Part shown: one piece after another, positions 6,079-13,377 of the stretch
How positions within the stretch are numbered: position 1 is the first letter of the stretch
Layout: each line of letters starts with the position of its first letter
IMG/VR virus record: IMGVR_UViG_3300007537_000018
Coordinates: 1-21,516 of that record
DNA: 21,516 nt
Source: a virus
Reading direction: 5' to 3' (one strand)
Position numbers and translations under genes: made by a program
Notes under the pieces: model-generated
What the model was told of the DNA's origin: nothing
Seen by the model: only the letters and a program-made list of their open reading frames with translations
The model's database searches: none

Positions 6079-6108
6079 ATTAGAACACACGCAATAGGGG
6101 TGTGTCAA
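6079..6108 (-). promoter_or_regulatory. Leftward early promoter with dyad in the spacer
   Basis: On the - strand: TTGACA (complement of 6103-6108), 18-nt spacer, TCTAAT (complement of 6079-6084). The spacer and the edge of the -35 hold an inverted repeat, ACACAC (6085-6090) and GTGTGT (6100-6105), with a 9-nt centre, a plausible operator. Transcription would begin near 6072, about 20 nt before the ATG at 6050. It should drive the whole leftward operon down to SSB. Confidence 0.65.
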
Positions 6109-6175
6109 CACTTTTTTTGCTTCTTTCCCTTTTTTTTTGCGATGGAGGTGTTCTGACGTGGTTTGAATTAATTTA

Positions 6176-6217
6176 TTGACATATTTATAAAAAACTTTAA
6201 GATACGATCATATCGTA
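6176..6217 (+). promoter_or_regulatory. Rightward promoter with operator-like dyad at the start site
   Basis: TTGACA (6176-6181), 16-nt spacer, TAAGAT (6198-6203), followed by a perfect inverted repeat TACGAT-cat-ATCGTA at 6203-6217, which overlaps the expected transcription start. A bound protein would block the terminase operon. The leader is only about 17 nt and has no clear Shine-Dalgarno before the ATG at 6227. It lies back to back with the leftward promoter about 70 bp away, so this is the early/late switch region visible in the window. Confidence 0.62.
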
Positions 6218-6226
6218 AGTTCAACT

Positions 6227-6598
6227 ATGGCAGGGAGAAAAAAGGGCAAAGAGTATAAACCTGAATTTTGTGATGAGTTATCAAAGCTTTCGCAAAGGAA
6301 AGGTGGTTTTAAAAATAATGTAATATCGTATTTTGAGACATCGTATTGGATGATTGATAAATGGCGTGATGAATATCCTGAATTTGAAGAAGCTTATAAT
6401 TTGGCCTTAAGAAATAAGCTATTGGATTTGGATAGGAAGCTGGAAGAAGGGCGTCTCGACTATAAGTATTGGAGAGCTCAGTATTGGATGCAGGCTAAAG
6501 AGCGTTGCGAGCCTTCAGATAAAGTTCAACAAACAACACATCATCGTCTTTCTGATGCAAATATAAGAGATTTTGTGAATGCACTAGACTCAAAATAA
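6227..6598 (+). CDS. terS: Terminase small subunit
   Basis: A 123-aa protein starting MAGRKKGKEYKPEFCDEL. An N-terminal helix-turn-helix (FKNNVISYFETSYWMIDKWRDEYPEFEEAYNLAL, about residues 25-60) fits the DNA-binding domain of small terminases, where W...PEF..A is common. A coiled oligomerisation helix follows (NKLLDLDRKLEEG, YKYWRAQYWMQAKERC), then a flexible tail. It recognises the packaging site and recruits the large subunit. The large-subunit gene starts directly at the next base after its stop, so the pair is coupled. The call rests on size, fold and position; sequence identity to a named family is not certain. Confidence 0.8.
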   Translation: MAGRKKGKEYKPEFCDELSKLSQRKGGFKNNVISYFETSYWMIDKWRDEYPEFEEAYNLALRNKLLDLDRKLEEGRLDYKYWRAQYWMQAKERCEPSDKVQQTTHHRLSDANIRDFVNALDSK

Positions 6599-8173
6599 AT
6601 GGCCAAGGCTACGAAAAAGAGAAACTCCACCAGATATAAGGAGAAGTTGGCTGATATACTGTTTGATTTTGAGAAGTTCTGTGCAAACTTTCTAAAAATT
6701 AAGACAAAAGCTGGGAGGTTGGTTCCTTTTGAACTAAACCCTCTGCAGGTGCGCCTTCATAATGAAATTGAAGAGCAGAGACGTCAGACTGGTAGGGTTA
6801 GGGTAATTATCCTTAAGGGTCGTCAGATTGGGATTTCTACATACACTCAGGCTCGTTTTTTGTGGCGAATGTTTACGGGAGGTTCGTTGCGAGCTTTTAT
6901 TTTAACACATCATTCTGAAGCGACTAAGAATATCTTTAGGATGACAAAGCGTTATCTCGAAAATATTGATCAGTTTACGGTAAACCTCGGAACTTCTAAT
7001 ATAAATGAACTCACGCTGCCAAACTTAGGTTCTAGCTACCGCGTTGGCACTGCAGGATCGAGCGCGACAGGAAGATCCGATACTATTCAGTTGCTTCATG
7101 GTTCTGAAGTGGCGTTTTGGCCAAACAGTGAAGAACACATGGCTGGTTTATTGCAGGCGATTCCAAATCAGGATGGCACTGAGATAATCCTAGAATCGAC
7201 AGCTAATGGTTTAGATAAAACGTTTTATAGAATATATACTGAAGAAGGTTCCGACTCAAATGACGACGTATGTGCATTTAAGCCAATATTTTTACCGTGG
7301 TTTTTGCAAGAAGAGTATTCAATTCATAACTTTGGAAACTTATCTTTAGATGCTGAAGAAATTGCTTTAAAAGCCAGATATGATCTAACTGATCATCAAA
7401 TGTTTTGGAGAAGGCTGAAGATTAGAGAGCTTGGGTCTGTAGCAAAGTTTGAACAAGAATATCCAAATGCACCTTCCGATGCTTTCAAAGCTTCTTTTGA
7501 TGAAACTCTGATTGATCCGGCAGTTGTTATTGAAGCTCAAAAGCATAGTGCTATTGAGCCATTTTTAGATCACAATGCTCCTATGGCGATTGGAGTTGAT
7601 CCATCAGGTCCAGGGAAAGATAAGACTGCTATAGCAATTCGTCAAGGTAGGGCAATCTTTTATGCCGAAGCGTTTTCGTATACAGACGAATCTTTAAATA
7701 TTTCAAAAGTAATTGAATTAATTAAAAAGTATAATCCTGATAGAGTTTTTATTGATAACGGTGGTGTAGGAAGTCCTCAAATCACATCCTTAACGCAAAT
7801 GGGATATGGTGATGTTATTAGTAGAGTTAATTTTGGGTCTCCTTCGACTGAAAAAAATAGGTTTGCAAATAAGAGGTCTGAAATGTATTGCAAATTCAGA
7901 GAGTGGCTGAAGGATGATGTGTTCATTACCAAAAATGATGCGATTCCCATTCAGGCAGGTACAACTCTTTTTAAGCCAAATATGCTTGGCGGCATTCAAT
8001 TATTGTCAAAAGAGCATTTGAAATCAAAGGGAATGTCATCTCCTGACTTGTTAGACGCAATTATACTAACATTTGCTGAAGATTTGCCGAATAGAGATGC
8101 TAAAAAGTTTTTAAATTCATACGAAAATGGGGGATCAGTTAAAAATCACACATGGGATCCATTCGCGATTTAG
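6599..8173 (+). CDS. terL: Terminase large subunit (packaging ATPase-nuclease)
   Basis: A 524-aa protein of normal TerL length. The ATPase half has a Walker A-like KGRQIGIST (73-81), a Walker B region LLHGSEVAFW with the catalytic Glu at 170, and the coupling motif IILESTANG (196-204). The conserved EYPNAPSDAF (about 287-296) precedes the RNase H-like nuclease domain, with acidic residues at GVDPSG (Asp334), FIDNGG (Asp386) and DLLDA (Asp486). It cuts concatemeric DNA and pumps it through the portal. All key residues appear present. Start and stop abut its neighbours: the ATG follows the small-subunit stop directly, and its last 47 bp overlap the next gene. Whether packaging is headful or cohesive-end cannot be told. 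Confidence 0.96.
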   Translation: MAKATKKRNSTRYKEKLADILFDFEKFCANFLKIKTKAGRLVPFELNPLQVRLHNEIEEQRRQTGRVRVIILKGRQIGISTYTQARFLWRMFTGGSLRAFILTHHSEATKNIFRMTKRYLENIDQFTVNLGTSNINELTLPNLGSSYRVGTAGSSATGRSDTIQLLHGSEVAFWPNSEEHMAGLLQAIPNQDGTEIILESTANGLDKTFYRIYTEEGSDSNDDVCAFKPIFLPWFLQEEYSIHNFGNLSLDAEEIALKARYDLTDHQMFWRRLKIRELGSVAKFEQEYPNAPSDAFKASFDETLIDPAVVIEAQKHSAIEPFLDHNAPMAIGVDPSGPGKDKTAIAIRQGRAIFYAEAFSYTDESLNISKVIELIKKYNPDRVFIDNGGVGSPQITSLTQMGYGDVISRVNFGSPSTEKNRFANKRSEMYCKFREWLKDDVFITKNDAIPIQAGTTLFKPNMLGGIQLLSKEHLKSKGMSSPDLLDAIILTFAEDLPNRDAKKFLNSYENGGSVKNHTWDPFAI

Positions 8174-8603
8174 CACCGCTTATGTGATTATTTTAAGAAA
8201 TAGTGGACGCACTATAGGACATTGGTTTTATAGGTTGTTGCAGAAGATTAGTTTCAAGCTAGTTGATGATAAGGCTTATCATTGCAGTCTGTTATTATTT
8301 CAAGATAGGGAGAGATCTCTGTTGGTTGATTGGGGAGCTCCTCAGATCTATATTAGGCCCGTACGGGGTGCTGCAGATGACGTAATTAAGCGATTAAAGC
8401 GCCAGCCGCAAGTCAATAAAGTTTTGAAAGTTCACAATATGCCTCGTAAAAATCCTGATGGCGCATTAAAAGGTCATCATTGGAATTGCGCATCTGTGAT
8501 GGGTTCTATTTTAGGAGTTGATGTTGGCGGCTTAACGACTCCATCTCAACTTGAAAAGATCTTGAAAGAAAGGTATGGGGCCGAAGAAATCTATTCTTCG
8601 TAA
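8127..8603 (+). CDS. Putative permuted NlpC/P60-like (papain-fold) protein
   Basis: A 158-aa protein with a His early (YHCSLLLF, His52) and a later HHWNCASVMGSILG (Cys121) followed by GLTTPSQLEKIL. The order His then Asn-Cys at the start of a helix is that of circularly permuted NlpC/P60 domains (LRAT/YiiX type), which act as amidases, acyltransferases or thioesterases. Small proteins with this C-terminal pattern occur near terminase and portal genes in several podoviruses. A role in head maturation, in the virion, or in the cell envelope is possible; it is not a typical endolysin. The start overlaps terL by 47 bp in another frame. Another start is not evident, and the first 20 residues, inside the overlap, may be imprecise. 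Confidence 0.55.
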   Translation: MGDQLKITHGIHSRFSTAYVIILRNSGRTIGHWFYRLLQKISFKLVDDKAYHCSLLLFQDRERSLLVDWGAPQIYIRPVRGAADDVIKRLKRQPQVNKVLKVHNMPRKNPDGALKGHHWNCASVMGSILGVDVGGLTTPSQLEKILKERYGAEEIYSS

Positions 8604-8632
8604 TTGACTGATAGTGTGATTTTGTATTTAAT
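8604..8632 (+). promoter_or_regulatory. Candidate promoter before the head gene block
   Basis: TTGACT (8604-8609), 17-nt spacer, TTTAAT (8627-8632), directly after the stop of the preceding gene. The 112-bp gap here is the only notable gap between terL and the portal gene. An A-rich leader ending in an AAGG ribosome site leads to the ATG at 8716. It would allow head genes to be transcribed separately from terminase. Confidence 0.5.
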
Positions 8633-8715
8633 GGTTTGGGTATGGAAAGCTGGAAATATTTTGTTATTATATAAATAATGTAAAAGTTGAATAACACTTA
8701 AAAAAAGGATAAGGG

Positions 8716-9099
8716 ATGGAGTTAAGTTTAGTTATACAAAAGGGTTGGGAGGCCTTGACGTATGCAGGTGGCCATATTGATGGAGTTTGTGTAGCAGGAG
8801 CAGAAGCTTTGATAATTGGCGGTGCAATGTTGGCAGGTTCTGCTGTAAATGCAGTGGTTTCTGCTGATGCAGCGCGAAAACAGGCACATGCTCAACAAGA
8901 TGCGCTCAACTGGCAAAAGGAACAGGTTTCTAAACAAGAGAAGGCTGCTGAAGAAAAAAGACAGGAGTCTTTAGAAAAAGTGCGCGAAAAGCAGACTAGG
9001 ATGTTTGCTCGAAAAGGTAAAAAAAGTTTGTTCAGCGGTAGCTCTGTTGGGCAGGAAGATCCTCGTCATTCAAATGAGGGATTAAAAACGATAGGTTGA
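8716..9099 (+). CDS. Small virion-type protein with hydrophobic and coiled-coil segments
   Basis: A 127-aa protein. A glycine/alanine-rich hydrophobic stretch (GVCVAGAEALIIGGAMLAGSAVNAVV, about 23-48) is followed by a long Q/E/K-rich coiled coil (about 52-92), then a basic MFARKGKKSLFSGSSVG segment. This layout is close to that of the internal virion protein at 19354, which also has a hydrophobic patch followed by a charged helix, so it may be a minor capsid or ejection protein. Such small proteins lie between terminase and portal in BPP-1/epsilon15-like podoviruses. Ribosome site AGGATAAGGG precedes the ATG. The function is not known. Confidence 0.7.
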   Translation: MELSLVIQKGWEALTYAGGHIDGVCVAGAEALIIGGAMLAGSAVNAVVSADAARKQAHAQQDALNWQKEQVSKQEKAAEEKRQESLEKVREKQTRMFARKGKKSLFSGSSVGQEDPRHSNEGLKTIG

Positions 9100-9107
9100 T
9101 TTTAGTT

Positions 9108-9803
9108 ATGGGTGCTAGATCTTATGAAGCTGATCTTAAAAGAGCTTTAGAAAGTAAGATGCCAGTGGCTGCTGGAGAATATGACGGCCACGGAGTGCAT
9201 AGTACAGGCAATATTCCAGCTATTGCTGATCACGAGAGACATTCTGTTGCTGTTTTAACAACAAAACGCAATATGCATTCGAGTGAAAGGAATGCGGTGC
9301 CTTTTTGGGAGCATGTTTTTGAAAATATTGATGAGCCAATAGAGCCTTGGACAGTGCAGAGGCGCCTTGGCCCCCCAAATGCTCTATACACAACAATCCC
9401 TTTTCGACCACGAAGAAGTGGAGAAGATTACACAAAATATGAATATGAATTTTTATCACATTTTCCGTCGATGACTTTCTCCAGAGAAGGAACTCGGGTA
9501 GTTCCAGGGTTTCCGTCGATGACTTTCTCCAGAGAAGGAACTCGGGTAGTTCCAGGGAGCAGCGTTACACATCAGCGTCTTGTTGAAAACCTTACAATCT
9601 CACCAAAGACAGTTGGTTTAATTGCGCAAAGGGTCTTTTCTGGAGGATCAGCTAAGTCTAGAAAACAGGTTAAGCAGGCAGAGGCTAGAGCAGCTCGTTC
9701 AGAAAAGAAAATGAGGTTTAAAGGCTCGCTAGAAGCACCTGAAAAGACGTGGAATATTTATAATGAGAACATAGGACAATTTGGAAGAACGTCCTTTAGT
9801 TAG
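9108..9803 (+). CDS. Virion-module protein with an in-frame 16-aa duplication
   Basis: A 231-aa protein from the ATG at 9108. A TTG at 9096 would add four residues and overlap the previous stop. No family was recognised. The N-terminal part is predicted globular (SYEADLKRALESKMPVAAGE). A PFWEHVFE...PWTVQRRLGPPNALYTTIPFRPRR segment follows, and then two identical copies of FPSMTFSREGTRVVPG (about residues 119-150), which come from a 48-bp tandem DNA repeat. The C-terminal third is basic and helical (KSRKQVKQAEARAARSEKKMRFKG). It lies just before the portal gene (8 bp gap). The duplicated segment is more GC-rich than the surroundings and may be an insert not needed for function. Confidence 0.7.
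   Translation: MGARSYEADLKRALESKMPVAAGEYDGHGVHSTGNIPAIADHERHSVAVLTTKRNMHSSERNAVPFWEHVFENIDEPIEPWTVQRRLGPPNALYTTIPFRPRRSGEDYTKYEYEFLSHFPSMTFSREGTRVVPGFPSMTFSREGTRVVPGSSVTHQRLVENLTISPKTVGLIAQRVFSGGSAKSRKQVKQAEARAARSEKKMRFKGSLEAPEKTWNIYNENIGQFGRTSFS
9462..9557 (+). repeat. Perfect 48-bp tandem duplication with two internal inverted repeats
   Basis: Copies at 9462-9509 and 9510-9557 are identical by eye. Each unit holds two adjoining inverted repeats, TTCTC-ca-GAGAA and GGAACT-cgggt-AGTTCC (first copy 9477-9505). By direct count 25 of 48 bases are G or C, clearly richer than the AT-rich neighbours. The unit is 16 codons, so the frame is kept. I find no third copy in the window. Confidence 0.93.
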
Positions 9804-9811
9804 GAGAACAT

Positions 9812-11407
9812 ATGTCAGAAAAAAAGGCTAACAGTTTATTAGAGCGATATAATAAAGCAGTATCTAATAGAGATGAATTTAAAGGCAGGTGGGAAGAGGC
9901 TGCTAGATACATGGCGCCTGGTAGAGCAGGATTTGATTATGAACCAGGTTCAAATAAACAACCATATGTTTATGATTCTACTGCTGAACAGGCAATGCAT
10001 CAGGCTGTAAATATGTTTATGAGCATGGTTATTCCGCCTTATACGCGTTGGGCGGAGTTGTCTGCAGGACCAGAGTTAGCACCATATATTCTTTACTTAC
10101 AAGGCAATGTGTCGCCTTCTGAAAAGGATGTAGAAAAAGCTAATGAAGAGATCAATAAAGATTTAGAACATATAACTTCTCAGGTTTTTAACTATATCAA
10201 TGGTTCAAATTTATTTGAGAGCTTAGGTCCATGGACGTATGACTTTTTGATAGGCACAGGAACTATGTTGATAATGCCATCGGATCCAACATCAGGTCTT
10301 TCCAGGGGCAGTCCAATTGAATTTACACCTATTCCAACTTATGAAATTGCAATTGAGAACGGTCCATATGATCGTCCTACAGCTATTTGTCGCAAGCATA
10401 AACTGTTTTGGAGAGATCGTTATTTAGAATTTGAAGATTGGCAAGATCCGCCGAACTGCGGCCATATAGACAAGGATGAAAAGATTGAAGTTATTGAAGC
10501 TACAGTTTTTAATGAGAAGAAAAATAAATGGAGTTATTCAATTATATTTAAAAATCAATTGTGCTTAGAGAGACTTTACAATAACAATCCATTCGTGGTT
10601 TCACATTTCTCTCTTGTTCCTGGCGAAACTTATGGTCGTGGTCCTGCAACTCATGCTTTGGCCGATGTAAAAACTCTTAATAAAGCCAAGGAGCTAACTT
10701 TAAAGTCAGCACAGTTAAATGCTTATGGTGCTTATACGTTACAGAGAAATGATGTTCCAAATGTAAACAATGTGCGAATCTTTCCAGGAGCTATAATTCC
10801 TGTTAAACAAAACAAAGGATCATCAACAGCCCCAACTATTGAGCCCCTACCAACTTCTGGCAATTTCCAATGGCAAGAATTACAGATTCGTGAGTTGCAG
10901 CAACAAATTCGCAGTGCATTCATGATTTTTGATTTATTTCCTACAGAACGAACTGACAGAATGACAGCCACAGAGGTTTTGGCGAGACAAAGGCAGTGGC
11001 AGATGAATAATTCTGCTCTGTATGGTAGAATTTGTAATGATTTGATAGTGCCATTAATGCAGAGAATAATAGATGTTTTATCTCAGACAGGCAGAATAGC
11101 CCTTCCAGAATGGTTTACAAAGATAGATTATACAAACTTAAAGCTTGATGTATTGAGTCCAATTGCAAGGATTCAGAATGGTCAGGACATTGAGTCATTA
11201 ACGCAAGCGATGCAGTTGACAGGGCAAATAGCACCAGAACTAGTAAATGCTGGATTTAAGGTTGAAGAATTGCCATATTATTTTAATTCTATGCTTGGTG
11301 GACGAACTAAGTTTAATAGGCCACAAGAAGAAGTTGAACGTAGGCTTCAAGACATGCAACAGGCGCCTCAACAAGCTCCTGAAATGCCAGAAAATATGGT
11401 TAGTTAA
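9812..11407 (+). CDS. Portal / head-tail connector protein
   Basis: A 531-aa protein matching the T7 gp8-like head-tail connector family. The N-terminus has LLERYNKAVSNRDEFKGRWEEAARYMAPGR, then DSTAEQAMHQAVNMFMSMVIPPYTRWAEL. A middle GPWTYDFLIGTGTMLIMP stretch and a C-terminal stem-like region follow (QQQIRSAFMIFDLFPTERTDRMTATEV, where the R.TATEV.....W pattern is conserved in these portals). Twelve copies form the ring at one capsid vertex through which DNA is packaged and to which the tail tube proteins attach. The length is typical. Ribosome site TAGGAG is well placed before ATG 9812. The next gene starts 2 bp after its stop. Confidence 0.96.
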   Translation: MSEKKANSLLERYNKAVSNRDEFKGRWEEAARYMAPGRAGFDYEPGSNKQPYVYDSTAEQAMHQAVNMFMSMVIPPYTRWAELSAGPELAPYILYLQGNVSPSEKDVEKANEEINKDLEHITSQVFNYINGSNLFESLGPWTYDFLIGTGTMLIMPSDPTSGLSRGSPIEFTPIPTYEIAIENGPYDRPTAICRKHKLFWRDRYLEFEDWQDPPNCGHIDKDEKIEVIEATVFNEKKNKWSYSIIFKNQLCLERLYNNNPFVVSHFSLVPGETYGRGPATHALADVKTLNKAKELTLKSAQLNAYGAYTLQRNDVPNVNNVRIFPGAIIPVKQNKGSSTAPTIEPLPTSGNFQWQELQIRELQQQIRSAFMIFDLFPTERTDRMTATEVLARQRQWQMNNSALYGRICNDLIVPLMQRIIDVLSQTGRIALPEWFTKIDYTNLKLDVLSPIARIQNGQDIESLTQAMQLTGQIAPELVNAGFKVEELPYYFNSMLGGRTKFNRPQEEVERRLQDMQQAPQQAPEMPENMVS

Positions 11408-11409
11408 TT

Positions 11410-11793
11410 ATGAAAGAAAAGTACTTATTTAAAGATTTACAAAAAGATTTGTTTTTAGCTGAAGGAGGAACCTTCGTCGATGATAATGGCAAACAAAGAA
11501 CTTTTTATACATTAAACATCACTTACACATATGAAGATCCTTTGCATAAGACAGAGATTGGATCCAAGCTTTTTAAGCATGTTTTAAGCACTCCTACACT
11601 TGTTTGGGAAGAGGCCGTTGATTCTTTACATAAGAAAACTAAAAAAGTATTTTCCAATGTTAGAAATTATACCGAAATCCCAGATGACTTTTTTGAGGAT
11701 TTAAAAAATAACGAAACATTGAAAAAGAAATTTATATATTTTAATGATTATACTAATTCTGACATCAAAAAAGAAATACAATTACCGTTATGA
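11410..11793 (+). CDS. Hypothetical protein after portal (127 aa)
   Basis: A 127-aa lysine-rich protein, unrecognised. It shows a strand-rich first half (TFVDDNGKQRTFYTLNITYTYEDPL) and a helical second half (EEAVDSLHKKTKKVF, DDFFEDLKNNETLKKKF). No signal peptide or membrane segment is seen. It begins 2 bp after the portal stop, and its end overlaps the next start by 4 bp (ATGA), so it is in the late operon and co-translated. Confidence 0.7.
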   Translation: MKEKYLFKDLQKDLFLAEGGTFVDDNGKQRTFYTLNITYTYEDPLHKTEIGSKLFKHVLSTPTLVWEEAVDSLHKKTKKVFSNVRNYTEIPDDFFEDLKNNETLKKKFIYFNDYTNSDIKKEIQLPL

Positions 11794-12089
11794 ATGATGA
11801 TATATATAATGAAGATGCCGATAGGCTGAATAAGCAATTGCACAAAGAACAGCTGCAAAAACAATTGTTTAATGGCAAAAAGTATAAAACTTGCTTTTCA
11901 ACAGAAGAAGGTGAGTTTGTTTTAGATGATTTAATAAATTATTTTGATTATGAGCAGATTTTCATTGCAGGCTCTGGACAATCTTTTCAGGACGTAGCAT
12001 TTGCCGAAGGCCAGAGATTTGTTATAAATTATATAAAAAGTCAGATAAAGAATGCTGATATAATATTACATGAAGAAAATGATGAATAA
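11790..12089 (+). CDS. Bbp19-like phage protein
   Basis: A 99-aa protein. Residues about 30-92 follow the pattern of the Bbp19-like domain first named in Bordetella phage BPP-1: a CFSTEEGEFVLDDLINYF helix, a short loop region, and FAEGQRFVINYIKSQI, where the E-G-x-R before the last helix is the conserved feature. The function is unknown; such genes sit between portal and scaffold in BPP-1-like podoviruses, as here. It overlaps the previous gene by 4 bp and the following small membrane protein by 20 bp. Confidence 0.68.
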   Translation: MNDDIYNEDADRLNKQLHKEQLQKQLFNGKKYKTCFSTEEGEFVLDDLINYFDYEQIFIAGSGQSFQDVAFAEGQRFVINYIKSQIKNADIILHEENDE

Positions 12090-12243
12090 AATAAAAAAAG
12101 GTATAAATAAATTCGCATCAGCAGTGCTAGTTTGTATTGTAGTTCCATTGCGATTGTTTTCAATAGCTTTCATGGTACTATCAACTATAATTGATGTAAT
12201 TGATAGATATTTTGCAAGTTTATTATATAAATTAACAAATTAA
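12070..12243 (+). CDS. 57-aa membrane protein, possible holin or host-membrane factor
   Basis: Frame from ATG 12070 (in-frame ATGs also at 12079 and 12082) to TAA at 12241. A basic N-terminus (MKKMMNKIKKGINK) is followed by a hydrophobic stretch, FASAVLVCIVVPLRLFSIAFMVLSTIIDVI (about 15-44), and a short amphipathic end. This is long enough for one or two membrane helices. It overlaps the Bbp19-like gene by 20 bp in another frame; an A/G-rich GAAGAAA stretch precedes the internal ATGs. Size and shape are compatible with a small holin, but no endolysin is adjacent, so the role is open. Confidence 0.55.
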   Translation: MKKMMNKIKKGINKFASAVLVCIVVPLRLFSIAFMVLSTIIDVIDRYFASLLYKLTN

Positions 12244-12257
12244 TAACTAATATCTAT

Positions 12258-12332
12258 ATGGATGATACCTCTATTATACTGCTGATTTTATTATTCGCCG
12301 CGATGTATTTAGATTTCAAAAAAAATGTATGA
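12258..12332 (+). CDS. 24-aa single-helix micropeptide (tentative)
   Basis: ATG 12258 to TGA 12330-12332 gives MDDTSIILLILLFAAMYLDFKKNV: an acidic start, one membrane-length hydrophobic helix and a basic end. It follows the 57-aa membrane protein by 14 bp and overlaps the next gene start by 8 bp. There is no convincing ribosome site, so it could be a chance frame. The clean charge-helix-charge layout and the tight packing favour a real small gene. Confidence 0.35.
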   Translation: MDDTSIILLILLFAAMYLDFKKNV

Positions 12333-12537
12333 TGACGTTGAGGAACAGTTACAACATTTAATTGAAAAGCATGGAGATGTTGTCATCAATGATGATTTAA
12401 CAATTAGCTTAGCATTGCCATCAACTGATCTATCTTTGTTTTTTGTACATGGAGAACAACCACATTTGCTTTATAGAAAAGGGAAAAACAAAATGTGTCC
12501 GAATATTGAGAAATATGGTTACTTTTACGGTTTATAA
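12325..12537 (+). CDS. Hypothetical protein (70 aa)
   Basis: A 70-aa acidic-to-neutral protein (MYDDVEEQLQHLIEKHGDVVINDDLTISLALPSTD) with an N-terminal helix and a strand-rich end (LSLFFVHGEQPHLLYRKGKNKM, YGYFYGL). No family was recognised. It lies in the late block between portal and scaffold. The A-rich upstream sequence lacks a clear ribosome site; translation may depend on the overlapping micropeptide frame. Confidence 0.55.
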   Translation: MYDDVEEQLQHLIEKHGDVVINDDLTISLALPSTDLSLFFVHGEQPHLLYRKGKNKMCPNIEKYGYFYGL

Positions 12538-12539
12538 GC

Positions 12540-12568
12540 TTGAAAAGCATGTAGATCATGTATATTCT
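12540..12568 (+). promoter_or_regulatory. Candidate weak promoter before the scaffold gene
   Basis: TTGAAA (12540-12545), 17-nt spacer, TATTCT (12563-12568), in the 60-bp gap before the scaffold ATG at 12598. The -10 matches only four of six consensus bases, so this is tentative. An 8-bp AT palindrome with a 1-nt centre (12571-12587) lies between it and the AAGGG ribosome site. Confidence 0.3.
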
Positions 12569-12597
12569 TATTTTTTAGTCTAAAAAAAAGGGTATAT

Positions 12598-13377
12598 ATG
12601 GCAGAAGAAGAAGTTGTTGAAGAGAGCACACAGGATAATAATGTATCTAATGAAAGCCTCCAGCAAGCCAATAATAGTGGGGCTGTTGAAGAAAAAGGCA
12701 GTGAGCAATCGAGTGTAGCGCAACGTCCTGATGAAATTCCAGAAGAGCTCTGGGATTCTGAATCTGGAAAAATAAATAAGGAAAAACTAGACCAGACTCT
12801 TCATGACGCAAAACGCACTGATGATATGCGCAAAAAGCTATCATTAAATGATGTTCCAAAGGACCCTTCTGGGTATGAATTTAAAACTGCATCTGAAGAT
12901 ACTATTCCTGAAATAAAAGAAGACTTTGCAAAGTTTGCTCATGAAATTGAGTTACCCAAACATAAAGCAGATGAGTTGTTTGGTAAACTATCTGAAAGAT
13001 TTACAGATTATGTAAAATTAGCAACTACTCCATCTGACGAAGATTTAGAAAAATTTCAAAAAGCTCAAAAAGAAGAATTAGGAGATGACTACGAAAAGAT
13101 AGCAGATGCTGTTAAGAGCTATGGTAACACATTGAGCAGTGATGAAGAATTCGAAGATTTCAAGGCTACAATGTATGATGCAAAAACTACTCGTGCAGTT
13201 TACAAGCTAATTCAACAGGCCCAAGAAAAGTCCATTCCAAAAAGAACAGGAGATACACATATGAGCGATACTTCAGAAGATCAGATTAAAGAAGAATATA
13301 GAAATGCGATACAATCTGGTGATATTGATCGTCAAAAAAAGGCTGTGCAAAACTTAAGGAGTTTTTATGGCGAGTGA
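12598..13377 (+). CDS. Scaffolding protein
   Basis: A 259-aa, highly acidic protein. The first 45 residues are disordered and rich in E, Q, S and N (MAEEEVVEESTQDNN). PDEIPEELWDSESGKINKEKLDQ follows, then charged helical segments, and the C-terminal part is basic-amphipathic (IKEEYRNAIQSGDIDRQKKAVQNLRSFYGE). Size, acidity, helix content and position between portal and major capsid gene are those of podovirus scaffolding proteins, which assemble the procapsid and leave before maturation. Ribosome site AAGGG precedes ATG 12598. Unusually, the capsid gene does not follow directly; 1.5 kb of other genes intervene. Confidence 0.8.
   Translation: MAEEEVVEESTQDNNVSNESLQQANNSGAVEEKGSEQSSVAQRPDEIPEELWDSESGKINKEKLDQTLHDAKRTDDMRKKLSLNDVPKDPSGYEFKTASEDTIPEIKEDFAKFAHEIELPKHKADELFGKLSERFTDYVKLATTPSDEDLEKFQKAQKEELGDDYEKIADAVKSYGNTLSSDEEFEDFKATMYDAKTTRAVYKLIQQAQEKSIPKRTGDTHMSDTSEDQIKEEYRNAIQSGDIDRQKKAVQNLRSFYGE

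Noticed and set aside
8127-8603. Endolysin call for the gene after terL
   Set aside because: No lysozyme, amidase or transglycosylase motif is seen, and the His-then-Cys order fits a permuted NlpC/P60-like fold not typical for endolysins.
12571-12587. TTTTTTAG-t-CTAAAAAA palindrome as a terminator before scaffold
   Set aside because: The stem is all weak pairs with almost no loop, there is no GC-rich stem, and it would cut off an essential late gene.
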